Shown one piece after another: positions 1 to 7,759 of a stretch of 41,760 nucleotides of DNA. The notes below the pieces were generated by a model. The model had not been told where the DNA came from. It worked only from the letters and a program-made list of their open reading frames with translations, and ran no database searches. How positions within the stretch are numbered: the stretch's first letter is position 1; the number at the start of each line of letters is the position of its first letter. Origin of the DNA: Bryobacterales bacterium (lineage in GTDB: Bacteria; Acidobacteriota; Terriglobia; Bryobacterales; UBA6623); contig JAJDTX010000050.1 in the NCBI GenBank assembly GCA_022826925.1, positions 1-41,760 of the forward strand, read 5' to 3'. A program made the position numbers and the translations under genes.

Positions 1-97
1 GCCACACCCGTTCCCGTCCCGAACACGGCAGTTAAGCTCCCCAGCCCCGATGGTACTGCGCCGGCAACGGCGTGGGAGAGTAGGACGCCGCCCGGAA
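1..97 (+). rRNA. rrf: 5S ribosomal RNA, 3' part
   Basis: The first ~97 bases match the conserved core and 3' half of bacterial 5S rRNA: the CCCGAACACGG...AGTTAAGC loop B/helix III region, then GATGGTACTG and GGGAGAGTAGG of helices IV/V, and the closing-stem 3' strand. About 25 bases of the 5' end lie outside the window. No 23S or 16S is visible, so this is probably the distal end of an rRNA operon. The 3' end is set approximately, from where the closing stem should stop. Confidence 0.93.
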
Positions 98-104
98 CCC
101 TTTC

Positions 105-128
105 GCGGGCGCCCCCACAGGCGCCCGC
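105..128 (+). terminator. Hairpin after 5S rRNA, possible terminator
   Basis: A perfect 9-bp stem (GCGGGCGCC at 105-113 with GGCGCCCGC at 120-128) encloses a 6-base loop, eight bases after the 5S end. There is no T-tract, so intrinsic termination is uncertain; it could instead be an rRNA processing or stability element. The rest of 129-405 shows no recognisable gene: the overlapping reading frames are Arg/Pro-rich noise. Confidence 0.4.
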
Positions 129-418
129 CCCTACCAGCCCCTCCGCCAGCCGCCGCTCAACCGGCGTGCCGCCAGCTCAGCGCGATACGTCCGGCCTCCC
201 TGTTCCGAATCGCCGGCAGGCCTTCGCTCGCCCCTTTTCGGCGCCGCGCGAGCGCCCCCGCGCTCGGCGACCGCCGCATTCTCCACCGCCGCAGGAATTC
301 TGCTAGAGTGTAGCCGCAGATGACGTGCAACGATGCCAGCGGCCTGGCAGGCGCACGTGCGATCGTCGCGTCTCGGCCGCCCTATCTGGATGCACCGTCA
401 TGCAATGGAGGATATCGG

Positions 419-652
419 ATGACCACTGCCGCATCCGCGCAGCACGCCGCGGAACTCTTGGAATCCAGCGAACAATACAAGAAGCTGAAGCGTCAGCACG
501 CAGAGTACGAGCGTCGGCTCAACGAATTGAGCGAGCGGCGCTTTCCGTCGTCGGAAGAGCAGTTCGAGGAAGCTCGCCTCAAGAAACTGAAACTGAACCT
601 GAAAGACCAGATGGCCAACATGGTCGAAGAGTACGCCGCCCGCGCTCAATGA
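419..652 (+). CDS. DUF465 (YdcH-like) small coiled-coil protein
   Basis: A 77-residue protein, nearly all charged helix, with the hallmarks of the DUF465/YdcH family: a central helix-turn-helix hairpin (EYERRLNELSERRFPSSEEQ) followed by a Lys-rich LKKLKLNLKDQM stretch. Family members are short cytoplasmic coiled-coil proteins without a firm biochemical role. The start at 419 was chosen because GGAGG sits eight bases upstream and the match begins only here; the frame stays open further upstream, but that part is unlike the family. The psd gene starts 40 bases downstream on the same strand. Confidence 0.82.
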   Translation: MTTAASAQHAAELLESSEQYKKLKRQHAEYERRLNELSERRFPSSEEQFEEARLKKLKLNLKDQMANMVEEYAARAQ

Positions 653-691
653 GCGCCGCCGGCGTGGCCAACTAACCAAAATTCGTCCGCG

Positions 692-1297
692 ATGGTGAGA
701 GACGGCTATTTCTACGCAGCCGCGCTGAGTGCCGCCGCCATCGCTTGCGGCACCCTTGCGGGTGCTTGGCTGGCCGCGCCGTGGCTGCTGCTGGCAGCCT
801 TCTGCCTGTACTTCTTCCGGGATCCAGAGCGCCAGATTCCGGTTGGCGACCTGTGCGTCTCGCCCGCGGACGGGAAGGTGGTCAGGGTTCACCAAGAGAC
901 TGACGGCCGGACGCGGATCAGCATCTTCCTCAACATTTTCAACGTGCATGTGAACCGGGCCCCGATCGGGGGACAGATTCGATCGGCGCGCTACAGTCCG
1001 GGCCGCTATCGCATGGCGCACCTTGACGCGGCATCGATCGAGAACGAGCGCAACACCCTGGTCATCGGCGATACTGACGGTGGACAGACCGTCGAGGTGA
1101 CGCAGATCGCGGGCTTGATCGCCCGGCGGATCGTGTGCCACAAGGCCCAGGGTGACGTCGTGCGGAAGGGCGAACGCATTGGCCTGATCAAATTCGGCTC
1201 CCGCGTCGACGTCGTGCTAGGACCGGAATGGGAGCTGGCCGTCAAGCGGGGGGACAAGGTGGCAGGCGGCAGCTCGGTGCTGGCCGGGCGTGACTGA
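692..1297 (+). CDS. psd: Phosphatidylserine decarboxylase proenzyme
   Basis: Converts phosphatidylserine to phosphatidylethanolamine at the inner membrane. The 201-residue protein belongs to the short class of PSDs (about 200-220 residues). It has an N-terminal hydrophobic region (residues 8-45), the conserved NVHVNRAP motif near residue 85, and the self-cleavage site FGS near the C-terminus. Cleavage between Gly169 and Ser170 would yield the pyruvoyl alpha chain. The stop codon overlaps the region where pssA begins, so substrate-making and substrate-using enzymes are translationally close. The start has only a weak ribosome binding site; a GTG one codon later is an alternative. Confidence 0.95.
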   Translation: MVRDGYFYAAALSAAAIACGTLAGAWLAAPWLLLAAFCLYFFRDPERQIPVGDLCVSPADGKVVRVHQETDGRTRISIFLNIFNVHVNRAPIGGQIRSARYSPGRYRMAHLDAASIENERNTLVIGDTDGGQTVEVTQIAGLIARRIVCHKAQGDVVRKGERIGLIKFGSRVDVVLGPEWELAVKRGDKVAGGSSVLAGRD

Positions 1298-1310
1298 GGG
1301 GGGCAGCCCT

Positions 1311-2177
1311 GTGAAGATTCGGAGGAAGGCGAGACGCAAGCCGCAGCTCGCGCTGCCCACGCTTTTCACCGTCGGCACGCTCTTTTGTGGGTACTACACG
1401 CTGGTGCAGACCATCAAGGCGGTGTCGCTGCCAGCGCACCAAGCGGCCGATGCGGCGCGGCTGCTTGACTATGCAGCCATCGCGATCGGAATCGCGATGC
1501 TCACCGACGGCTTGGACGGCCGCATTGCCCGCTTGACCAACGCCACCAGCAAGTTCGGCGGTGAACTCGACTCGCTGGCCGATTGCATCACCTTCGGAGC
1601 AGGTCCGGCCTTGCTGGCGTTCGCGTGGGGGATGCGCGGCGAACTCCCGTCGGGAGGCTCGCCGCTGCTGGAGCTGCTACCGCCGCTCGGCTACTTCTGC
1701 ACGTTCCTGTATCTCACTTGCGCCGCCGCGCGGCTGGCTCGCTTCAACGTCCAGGCAGATCCGCGCCCGAAAAACCCCGGGCTGTCCCATCGCGGCTATT
1801 TCGTTGGGATCCCGTCGCCGCCGTCGGCCGGGCTGCTCGGGGCGGTCGTGCATTTTTCGTACGGTCGGCCGATCGAGCAGTGGTGGCCGGGCGGCCTGCT
1901 GTGGTGCGGGTTGCTCGCCGGCCTCGGGCTGTTGATGATCTCCAGCTGGCGCTACCGCAGCTTCAAAGAGCTCAACTTCATGCAGCGGCGCGTGACCGTC
2001 GTCTTCTTTGCCAGCCTGATCTTCCTGATCTGGAATTTCTCGCGCCCCGTGCTGTTGACCATGGCCGCGACCTTCGCGGCCAGCGGAGTCTTGACGCGTG
2101 TCGCCGGACTGTTCCGCCGGGGCCCGCTGGACGCAGACCGCCCGGCCGCGGTCGACGGCCCCCAGATTCCGGGGTAG
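1311..2177 (+). CDS. pssA: CDP-diacylglycerol-serine O-phosphatidyltransferase
   Basis: Makes phosphatidylserine from CDP-diacylglycerol and L-serine, feeding the psd product encoded just upstream. The 288-residue membrane protein carries the full CDP-alcohol phosphatidyltransferase signature DG-x2-AR-x8-G-x3-D-x3-D at about residues 69-91, inside the first half, followed by several hydrophobic segments. GTG at 1311 is preferred because GAGGGGGG lies just upstream and the protein then begins with a basic stretch before PTLFTVGTLFCGY, as in relatives. A GTG at 1290, overlapping the psd stop, is in frame and would add seven residues. Confidence 0.94.
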   Translation: MKIRRKARRKPQLALPTLFTVGTLFCGYYTLVQTIKAVSLPAHQAADAARLLDYAAIAIGIAMLTDGLDGRIARLTNATSKFGGELDSLADCITFGAGPALLAFAWGMRGELPSGGSPLLELLPPLGYFCTFLYLTCAAARLARFNVQADPRPKNPGLSHRGYFVGIPSPPSAGLLGAVVHFSYGRPIEQWWPGGLLWCGLLAGLGLLMISSWRYRSFKELNFMQRRVTVVFFASLIFLIWNFSRPVLLTMAATFAASGVLTRVAGLFRRGPLDADRPAAVDGPQIPG

Positions 2178-2182
2178 CGCTC

Positions 2183-2737
2183 ATGCGGGGTTGCGGAGGA
2201 ACGCGTAGGTTCGCCCGCGGCTCCGGCCGCGCGATTGCGGGCTTGGCGTGCCTGGCCGCCACGCTTGCCTGCGGCTACCGAGTTGTCGGCACCGCCGACC
2301 TGCTGCCGGAGGAGATCCGCACCATCGCCGTGCCGGCCTTCACCAACGCCACTTCCGAGTTCAAGGTCGAGCAGTACCTGACCGACGCGGTGGTTCGGGA
2401 AGTCCTCTCGCGGACGAGGTATCACGTAGTGAGCGGCCCCGAAGCTGCCGACGCGACCTTGGTCGGAACTGTGATGCTGTTTGACGCCATCCCGCAGAAC
2501 TTCGATCCGCTGACCGGCCGGGCCACGAGCGTGATGACCGTCACCCGTCTCAACGTCGCGCTGTACAACAGGGCCGACGGCAGCGTCCTGTACAGCAATC
2601 CGGACCTGGCCCATCGCGAGAACTACGAGGTGAGCAGCGATCCGGAGAGCTACGTCAACGAGCGCGAGGCGGCGATCCAGCGCGCCAGCCGCTCCTTGGC
2701 TGCCACGCTCGTGTCGGCTGTGCTTTCGGGGTTCTGA
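2183..2737 (+). CDS. lptE: LptE-like LPS-assembly lipoprotein
   Basis: Predicted outer-membrane lipoprotein of 184 residues. It has a basic N-terminus, a hydrophobic core and a lipobox-like TLAC ending at Cys30, followed by GYRVVGTADLLPEEIRTIAVPAF. This is the usual opening of LptE/RlpB proteins, the plug partner of the LptD LPS translocon. The -3 residue of the lipobox is Thr rather than the usual Leu. The middle (residues 45-130) fits the family: a 'VPAFTNAT'-type strand, then EVLSRTRYHVV, then ADATLVGTV. It starts five bases after pssA stops, so it is probably co-transcribed with psd-pssA. lptD itself is not in the window. Confidence 0.85.
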   Translation: MRGCGGTRRFARGSGRAIAGLACLAATLACGYRVVGTADLLPEEIRTIAVPAFTNATSEFKVEQYLTDAVVREVLSRTRYHVVSGPEAADATLVGTVMLFDAIPQNFDPLTGRATSVMTVTRLNVALYNRADGSVLYSNPDLAHRENYEVSSDPESYVNEREAAIQRASRSLAATLVSAVLSGF

Positions 2738-2822
2738 GCCCGGGCTTTCCACCCGGTCTGTTGCCGTTAGTTCGCCGGGCCGTGAGCATGTCGGCGAGCA
2801 GGCGAGTGGCCGTCACGCATGG

Positions 2823-2836
2823 TTGCAACGTTGCAA
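2823..2836. promoter_or_regulatory. Perfect 14-bp palindrome, candidate operator
   Basis: TTGCAACGTTGCAA is its own reverse complement and has a central CG, the layout common in LacI-family operators. It sits 16 bases upstream of a candidate -35 box for the response-regulator gene. The binding protein is not identified and no LacI-family gene is present in the window. Confidence 0.45.
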
Positions 2837-2852
2837 AGGGGCAATGGAGCAC

Positions 2853-2880
2853 TTGAATTTGCGCCAGATTGCGCTATCGT
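2853..2880 (+). promoter_or_regulatory. Candidate sigma70-type promoter of the response regulator
   Basis: TTGAAT at 2853-2858 and TATCGT at 2875-2880 are separated by 16 bases. Each matches four of six consensus positions. Predicted transcription start is near 2887, leaving a leader of about 78 bases before the ATG at 2965. Confidence 0.4.
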
Positions 2881-2899
2881 AGTCGCGGGAAGTTCATTC

Positions 2900-2919
2900 T
2901 TGACATCTCTTGACACCTC
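2900..2919 (+). repeat. Tandem 10-bp direct repeat, candidate response-regulator site
   Basis: TTGACAYCTC occurs twice head to tail (2900-2909 and 2910-2919) with one mismatch (T/C at position 7). OmpR-family regulators commonly bind direct half-sites one helical turn apart, and the gene immediately downstream encodes such a regulator. Autoregulation is an inference. Confidence 0.4.
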
Positions 2920-2964
2920 TGGGCCGTTCTTAGCAACGGCTTACATCGACGTCGCGAGGGCCGC

Positions 2965-3657
2965 ATGGGATATCGAATCCTCTTAGTAGAAGACGAAGTC
3001 GGCATTCGGGTCGCATTGGAGGACCGGCTCCGGGTTGTCGGATACGAAGTCGAGACGGCAGACAACGGAAGGGTCGCGGTTGAGCGCGCCTCCGAAGGCG
3101 GCATCGATCTGATCATATTGGATCTGATCCTGCCGGGCATGGACGGCCTCGAAGTCTGCCAAGAGCTGCGCCAAGGCGGCATCTTCACGCCTGTGCTGAT
3201 GCTGACGGCGCGGGCGCAGCTGGAGGACAAGCTCCGCGGATTCGCCCAGGGCGCCGACGACTACCTCACCAAGCCGTTCGACTTTCTGGAACTGCTCGCC
3301 CGCACCAAGGCCCTGCTGCGTCGCAGCGCAGAGACAGATGCGGACGAGCCGCCCCGAACGTACAAGTTTGGCAATGTCACGCTCGACGCTAGGCAGTCCA
3401 CGGTATTTGTCGATGGCGAGCGTCTTTCGCTGTCCATGAAGGAATACGACCTGCTGTACTTCTTCGTCCGGAATGCGGGCGAGACGCTGGCGCGCGAACG
3501 CTTGCTCAGCGAGGTCTGGAATTACGAGAAAGGTATGCCGACGCGGACGGTCGACGTGCATGTGGGCTGGCTACGCCGGAAGATCAAGGACGACCCGCGC
3601 AACCCGCGGTGGATCCGCACGGTCTACGGCGTCGGGTACCGCTTCTCCAAGGCTTGA
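2965..3657 (+). CDS. OmpR/PhoB-family response regulator (orphan)
   Basis: A 230-residue two-domain regulator. The receiver domain (residues 1-120) shows the acidic pair E9/D10, phospho-acceptor Asp53 (in LIILDLILPGMDG), Thr81 and Lys103 (in YLTKPF). The C-terminal winged-helix DNA-binding domain (about 130-228) ends with the typical TVDVHVGWLRRKI...IRTVYGVGYRF. No histidine kinase gene lies next to it, so its sensor must be encoded elsewhere. ATG 2965 begins directly with the first receiver strand. Upstream lie a perfect palindrome, a promoter-like pair and a tandem repeat that suggest regulation of its own gene. Target genes are not evident. Confidence 0.93.
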   Translation: MGYRILLVEDEVGIRVALEDRLRVVGYEVETADNGRVAVERASEGGIDLIILDLILPGMDGLEVCQELRQGGIFTPVLMLTARAQLEDKLRGFAQGADDYLTKPFDFLELLARTKALLRRSAETDADEPPRTYKFGNVTLDARQSTVFVDGERLSLSMKEYDLLYFFVRNAGETLARERLLSEVWNYEKGMPTRTVDVHVGWLRRKIKDDPRNPRWIRTVYGVGYRFSKA

Positions 3658-4010
3658 AGTGCGGGGCGGATCGCACCGGGCAGCGCAAGGCGCCTCGGCC
3701 AAGGCAGCGCGGCGCCGAAGGGACGGTTTCCGCGGAATAGGCATGGAACCCCGCAGCCTCGCCGAGCCAGGGGCTCCGGCGCTACTTGCCTCGGAACCGG
3801 CGCAAGCTCGGGTCTGGAGACGACAGTCCCCCGCGCCGGTCTCCGACGCCCGCGGCCCGTCCGCCCTGTTTAGCCAGCAGGCGATTGACGATGCAGGCGC
3901 CTGACCGACCGCAGATTGGCCCGAGAGGCCAGCACTCTCGCGCTGCCCGGGCCTGCTGCCCGACGGTCCGGCCGCTGCGCCGCGCCTGACGCGCCGAATG
4001 TTCCGGAGCG
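3658..4010. other. Non-coding stretch without recognised feature
   Basis: Between the response-regulator stop and the ilv promoter no reading frame on either strand looks like protein. The frames are Arg/Ala/Pro-rich and none continues a recognisable family. No tRNA or known RNA fold was recognised. It is very GC-rich with several short inverted repeats. Confidence 0.5.
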
Positions 4011-4016
4011 GCGGCC

Positions 4017-4045
4017 TTGACCGCCGCCGCCGCGACGGCTACAAT
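4017..4045 (+). promoter_or_regulatory. Sigma70-type promoter of the ilv operon
   Basis: TTGACC (4017-4022) and TACAAT (4040-4045) each match the consensus at five of six positions and are exactly 17 bases apart. This is among the best promoter matches in the window. Transcription would start near 4052, leaving an untranslated leader of about 320 bases before ilvB, long enough to hold the attenuator-like elements described separately. Confidence 0.7.
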
Positions 4046-4083
4046 GGCAGAAAGCTCGGCTCACGAGCAGGGAGAAGCGCATC

Positions 4084-4239
4084 ATGCCATCCCAGCGCCA
4101 GTCCAGCATGAGGCGGTGCACCTGTGTGGCACCGGACCTGCGGCTGCGCGCCATTCGGCGCTCTCCAAATGGTGTTCGATTCGCCCGAGCCCGCACTGGC
4201 AGCTTGATTATTCCTGTCGCTGTAGCGTGCCCCGGCTGA
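4084..4239 (+). CDS. Candidate ilv leader peptide (attenuator)
   Basis: A 51-codon reading frame starts at ATG 4084 with GGGAGAAG just upstream and ends at TGA 4237-4239. Its last codons read Ser-Leu-Ile-Ile-Pro-Val-Ala-Val-Ala-Cys-Pro-Gly, so five of seven consecutive codons (41-47) specify Leu, Ile or Val, the end-products of the downstream operon. The frame ends exactly where alternative RNA stems begin. Leader peptides rich in Leu/Ile/Val codons are the classic sensor in ilv attenuation. The rest of the peptide is Arg-rich and resembles no protein I know. That it is translated is an inference. Confidence 0.5.
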   Translation: MPSQRQSSMRRCTCVAPDLRLRAIRRSPNGVRFARARTGSLIIPVAVACPG

Positions 4240-4321
4240 GACCTCTCCCGCTTCGCGCTGAAGAGGTTGACGACCGGGGCGCGAGGTCTGGGACAGGGAT
4301 CGGTTTCCCCTCGTTCCCAGA
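4229..4321 (+). promoter_or_regulatory. Mutually exclusive RNA stems in the ilv leader
   Basis: Starting at the last codons of the leader peptide, several segments can pair in competing ways. GCCCCGG (4229-4235) pairs with CCGGGGC (4274-4280). AGACCTC (4239-4245) pairs with GAGGTCT (4283-4289). ACCTCT (4241-4246) instead pairs with AGAGGT (4262-4267). TCTGGGA (4287-4293) pairs with TCCCAGA (4315-4321), with an inner GGGA/TCCC. The second and third share a strand, and the second and fourth share TCT at 4287-4289, so a stalled ribosome could select the fold. No T-tract follows the last stem, so any termination may need Rho. Confidence 0.45.
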
Positions 4322-4370
4322 AGTAGAGGAAGATGGAAGCCAAGGGAGTGCATAGCGAGGGATTCTCATC

Positions 4371-6110
4371 ATGGCGATGTTGAGCGGAGCCCAAATCCTG
4401 ATCGAGAGCTTGGTGCGCGAGGGCGCAGAAGCGGTGTTCGGGTACCCCGGCGGCGTCACGCTGCCGATCTACGACGTGCTGTATTCGCACCCGCTGCGGC
4501 ACGTCCTTGTGCGGCACGAGCAGAATGCCGCGTTCGCAGCTCAGGGCTATGCCCGTGCCACTGGCAAGGCCGGTGTGTGCATGGCAACATCCGGGCCGGG
4601 AGCGACCAACCTCACGACCGGCCTGGTGGACGCCCTGATGGACTCGATCCCGGTGGTGGCGGTCACCGGACAGGTGCCCCAGGCGCTGATCGGGCGCGAC
4701 GCCTTCCAAGAGGCCGACACCTTTGGAATCTCGCGCTCGGCGACCAAGCACAACTACTTGGTCAAGGACATCAGCGAGCTATCTCAGACCGTGCACGAAG
4801 CCTTTCACATCGCGGTCAGCGGGCGTCCGGGCCCGGTGCTGGTGGACATCACCAAGGACGTGCTGCTCTCGAACGGGGACTACAGCGACGAGCAGGCCAT
4901 GGCGCCGCTGCGGGGTTACCGCCTCGCCGACGAGCCGGACACGGACGCCATCGAGCGCGCAGTCGAGTTCTTGTGGCGGGCGGAGCGGCCCTATATCTAT
5001 GCCGGCGGAGGCGTGATCTCCTCGTCCGCCAGCGCCGAACTCGTGCGCTTTTCCGAACTGCTCGAGGCGCCCCTGGCGCACACGGTGATGGGACTGGGCG
5101 CCATGCCCACGGAACATCCGAACTTCATCTCGATGCTGGGCATGCACGGCAGCTACGCCGCCAACATGGGCGTGACCGAGTGCGACGCGCTGATCGGTCT
5201 TGGCGTGCGTTTCGACGACCGCGTGACCGGGCGCTTGGACAAGTTCGCGCCCGGGGCAAAGGTGCTGCACGTCGACATCGATCCTGCCGAGATCAACAAG
5301 AATCGCCGTGCCGATCTCGGCGTGGTCGGTGATGCCAAGCCCGTCCTGCGCGCGATTAACGAGCGCCTCGCCGAGACGCGCGCGACGCTCGGGCGGGAAC
5401 GCCGCGAGGCGCGCCTGGCCTGGATGGAGCATGTGCGCGCCATGAAGCGCGACCACCCCTACGTCTACGAAGAGTCGACCGAAGAGATCAAGCCGCAGGC
5501 GCTGATGCGAAAGCTGGATCAGATTTCGGGCGGCGAGGCGATTGTGACGGTCGATGTCGGCCAGCACCAGATGTGGGCGGCGCAGCACCTGCGCTTCAAC
5601 CATCCGCGCCTGTGGCAGTCGTCCAGCGGGCTCGGCTCGATGGGATTCGGCCTGCCCGCCGCCATGGGCGCCAAGTTCGCCTGTCCCGACAAGACGGTGA
5701 TCGCCATCGTCGGCGATGGCGGCTTCATGATGTCGCTACCGGAACTGGGCACGATCGCCGCCAACCGGCTGCCGGTGAAGATCATCGTGATGAACAACAA
5801 CACGTTGGGCATGGTGCGCCAGTGGCAGCAGCTCTTCTACGGCAAGCGTTATTCCGAGGTCGATGTGGCGTCGTTCCCGGACGCGTCTCTGCTGGCCGCC
5901 GCCTTTGGCATCGCCGGCGGATCCGTGGCTGATCCGGCGGATCTCGACGAGGCCTTGGCGCACGCTTTCGACGAGCCCGGGCCATACCTGTTGAACGTGC
6001 AGGTGACGCCCGAGGAGTGCGTCTATCCGATGGTCCCGGCCGGCGGCGCGGTCAGCGAGATGATCCTGCGACCGGAGCCCGAGGCGGCCGAGGCCGTGGC
6101 TGGCGACTAG
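4371..6110 (+). CDS. ilvB: Acetolactate synthase, large (catalytic) subunit
   Basis: Catalyses the first common step of valine, leucine and isoleucine synthesis: decarboxylation of pyruvate and condensation with pyruvate or 2-oxobutyrate, using thiamine diphosphate and FAD. The 579 residues match the usual length. They include the N-terminal ThDP domain with VFGYPGG and the catalytic Glu in RHEQNAAFAAQGYAR, a central domain, and the C-terminal ThDP/Mg site GDGGFMMSLPEL...NNN. GAGGGA lies eight bases upstream of ATG 4371. It is the first structural gene of ilvB-ilvN-ilvC-cimA, behind a promoter and an attenuator-like leader. Confidence 0.97.
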   Translation: MAMLSGAQILIESLVREGAEAVFGYPGGVTLPIYDVLYSHPLRHVLVRHEQNAAFAAQGYARATGKAGVCMATSGPGATNLTTGLVDALMDSIPVVAVTGQVPQALIGRDAFQEADTFGISRSATKHNYLVKDISELSQTVHEAFHIAVSGRPGPVLVDITKDVLLSNGDYSDEQAMAPLRGYRLADEPDTDAIERAVEFLWRAERPYIYAGGGVISSSASAELVRFSELLEAPLAHTVMGLGAMPTEHPNFISMLGMHGSYAANMGVTECDALIGLGVRFDDRVTGRLDKFAPGAKVLHVDIDPAEINKNRRADLGVVGDAKPVLRAINERLAETRATLGRERREARLAWMEHVRAMKRDHPYVYEESTEEIKPQALMRKLDQISGGEAIVTVDVGQHQMWAAQHLRFNHPRLWQSSSGLGSMGFGLPAAMGAKFACPDKTVIAIVGDGGFMMSLPELGTIAANRLPVKIIVMNNNTLGMVRQWQQLFYGKRYSEVDVASFPDASLLAAAFGIAGGSVADPADLDEALAHAFDEPGPYLLNVQVTPEECVYPMVPAGGAVSEMILRPEPEAAEAVAGD

Positions 6111-6125
6111 GCGGCTGAGACAACC

Positions 6126-6653
6126 ATGCAGCAGCTGATTTCCCTACTTGTGGAGAACAAGCCCGGGGCCCTGATGCGGGTGGCGGGCGTGCTGACCTCG
6201 AGGGGCTACAACATCGAGAGCCTCACGGTGGCCAAGACCGTCGATCCGACGCTTTCGATCATGACGATCGTGGCCGAGGTCGGCGACGATGGCAGAGACC
6301 TGTTGATCAAGCAGATCAGCCGCTTGGTCAACGTCATCAAGGCCGTCGACCTGACCGACTCGCGGGCCGTCCGCCGCGAGCTGGTGCTGATCAAGATCTA
6401 TGTCGAGGAGGAGCGTCGCCCGGCGCTGCTGACCGAGGCCGAGATCTTCCGGGCCCGCGTGGTTGACGCCTCGCCAAAGGCGTACACGATCGAGGCGACC
6501 GGCTCGCCAGACAAGCTCAACGCGCTGATCGCGCTGCTGCGCTCCTACGGACCGATCGAAATGGTCCGTTCGGGCGCCATGGCGATGGCCCGCGCGAAAC
6601 AGAACAAACTCCCCGTGCCCAGCTACACCGAGGCAGCGCTGTCGGAAGGCTAA
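6126..6653 (+). CDS. ilvN: Acetolactate synthase, small (regulatory) subunit
   Basis: A 175-residue ACT-domain protein that binds the large subunit and gives valine feedback control. The N-terminal ACT domain (about residues 2-75) begins with [27 protein letters not shown], the standard signature. The C-terminal domain includes the conserved [20 protein letters not shown]. It starts 15 bases after ilvB ends on the same strand, so co-translation of the two subunits is likely. The name ilvH would be equally acceptable. Confidence 0.96.
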   Translation: MQQLISLLVENKPGALMRVAGVLTSRGYNIESLTVAKTVDPTLSIMTIVAEVGDDGRDLLIKQISRLVNVIKAVDLTDSRAVRRELVLIKIYVEEERRPALLTEAEIFRARVVDASPKAYTIEATGSPDKLNALIALLRSYGPIEMVRSGAMAMARAKQNKLPVPSYTEAALSEG

Positions 6654-6702
6654 GGCCGCTGTAGCGAAGGCGCACACACCGGAAAGGAACGCTAACAAAC
6701 CA

Positions 6703-7740
6703 ATGCCCGCAACCATCTACTACGAGCCTGACGGCGACCTGAACCTGCTGAAGGGCAAGAAGATCGCCATCATCGGCTACGGCAGCCAAGGCCACGCCCA
6801 CGCGCTCAACCTCCAGGAGAGCGGCCTCGACGTCGTGGTTGGCCTCTACGAGGGCTCCAAGTCTTGGCCCAAGGCCGAGCGCGCCGGCTTGGAGGTGCGC
6901 ACCGCGGCCGAGGCGACGGCGGCGGCGCAGGTCGTGATGATCCTGCTGCCGGACCACATCCAGCCGGACCTGTACAAGAGCGAGATCGAGCCCAACCTGT
7001 CGCCCGGCGACACGATGATGTTCGCGCACGGGTTCACAATCCACTGGCGGGAGATCAAACCGCCGGCGGGCGTGGACGTGTCGATGATCGCGCCGAAGGC
7101 TCCCGGGCACCGCGTGCGCGAGCTGTTCGTGGAAGGCGTCGGCGTGCCCGGCCTGGTGGCGGTCGCTCAAGATGTCTCGGGCCAGGCCAAGCAGCAAGCG
7201 CTGGCCTACGCTTTGGGCCTCGGCTGCCTCAAGGCGGGCGTGATCGAGACGACCTTCAAGGAGGAGACCGAGAGCGACCTCTTTGGCGAGCAAGCGGTGC
7301 TGTGCGGCGGCTGCTCCGAATTGATCCGCGCCGGCTTCCAGACGCTGGTCGAAGCCGGCTACCAGCCGGAGATCGCGTACTTCGAGTGCTTGCACGAGTT
7401 GAAGCTGATCGTCGACCTGATCTACGAGGGCGGCCTGAGCTACATGCGCTACTCGGTGTCGGACACGGCCGAGTACGGCGACTACACGCGCGGCCGACGC
7501 GTCGTGGACGAGTCTGTGCGCGAGCGCATGCGCGAGATCCTGGGCGAGATCCAGTCCGGTCGGTTCGCCAAGGAATGGATGGACGAGAATCGCGCGGGAC
7601 GGGAGAAGTTCCTGGCCACGCGCTCCGAGCAGGAGAGCCAGCTGGTCGAGGAGGTCGGCGGCAAGCTGCGGGCGATGATGCCATTCCTGCGCAAAGAGAA
7701 ACCCGACTCGACGCCGCTGGCACCGGCGGCCAACGATTGA
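6703..7740 (+). CDS. ilvC: Ketol-acid reductoisomerase (class I)
   Basis: Converts acetolactate or acetohydroxybutyrate to the dihydroxy acids, using NADPH and Mg2+. At 345 residues it is a short, class I enzyme. The Rossmann motif [14 protein letters not shown] appears near residue 25. The knotted C-terminal domain holds the metal-binding residues in [18 protein letters not shown] and in the [19 protein letters not shown] region. GGAAAGGA lies upstream of ATG 6703. It follows ilvN by about 50 bases and precedes cimA by about 20. ilvD, ilvE and leuABCD are not in the window. Confidence 0.97.
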   Translation: MPATIYYEPDGDLNLLKGKKIAIIGYGSQGHAHALNLQESGLDVVVGLYEGSKSWPKAERAGLEVRTAAEATAAAQVVMILLPDHIQPDLYKSEIEPNLSPGDTMMFAHGFTIHWREIKPPAGVDVSMIAPKAPGHRVRELFVEGVGVPGLVAVAQDVSGQAKQQALAYALGLGCLKAGVIETTFKEETESDLFGEQAVLCGGCSELIRAGFQTLVEAGYQPEIAYFECLHELKLIVDLIYEGGLSYMRYSVSDTAEYGDYTRGRRVVDESVRERMREILGEIQSGRFAKEWMDENRAGREKFLATRSEQESQLVEEVGGKLRAMMPFLRKEKPDSTPLAPAAND

Positions 7741-7759
7741 GCGGCAGCAGGTGGATCCG

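Noticed and set aside
3658..4010. Possible structured RNA or pseudogene in the gap before the ilv promoter
   Set aside because: No known RNA motif, no protein remnant in any frame, and the short inverted repeats are expected by chance at this GC content.
4017..4355. A 112-codon plus-strand frame starting inside the ilv promoter
   Set aside because: It begins within the -35 box, has no ribosome binding site and no recognisable protein features. The frame at 4084 explains the region better.
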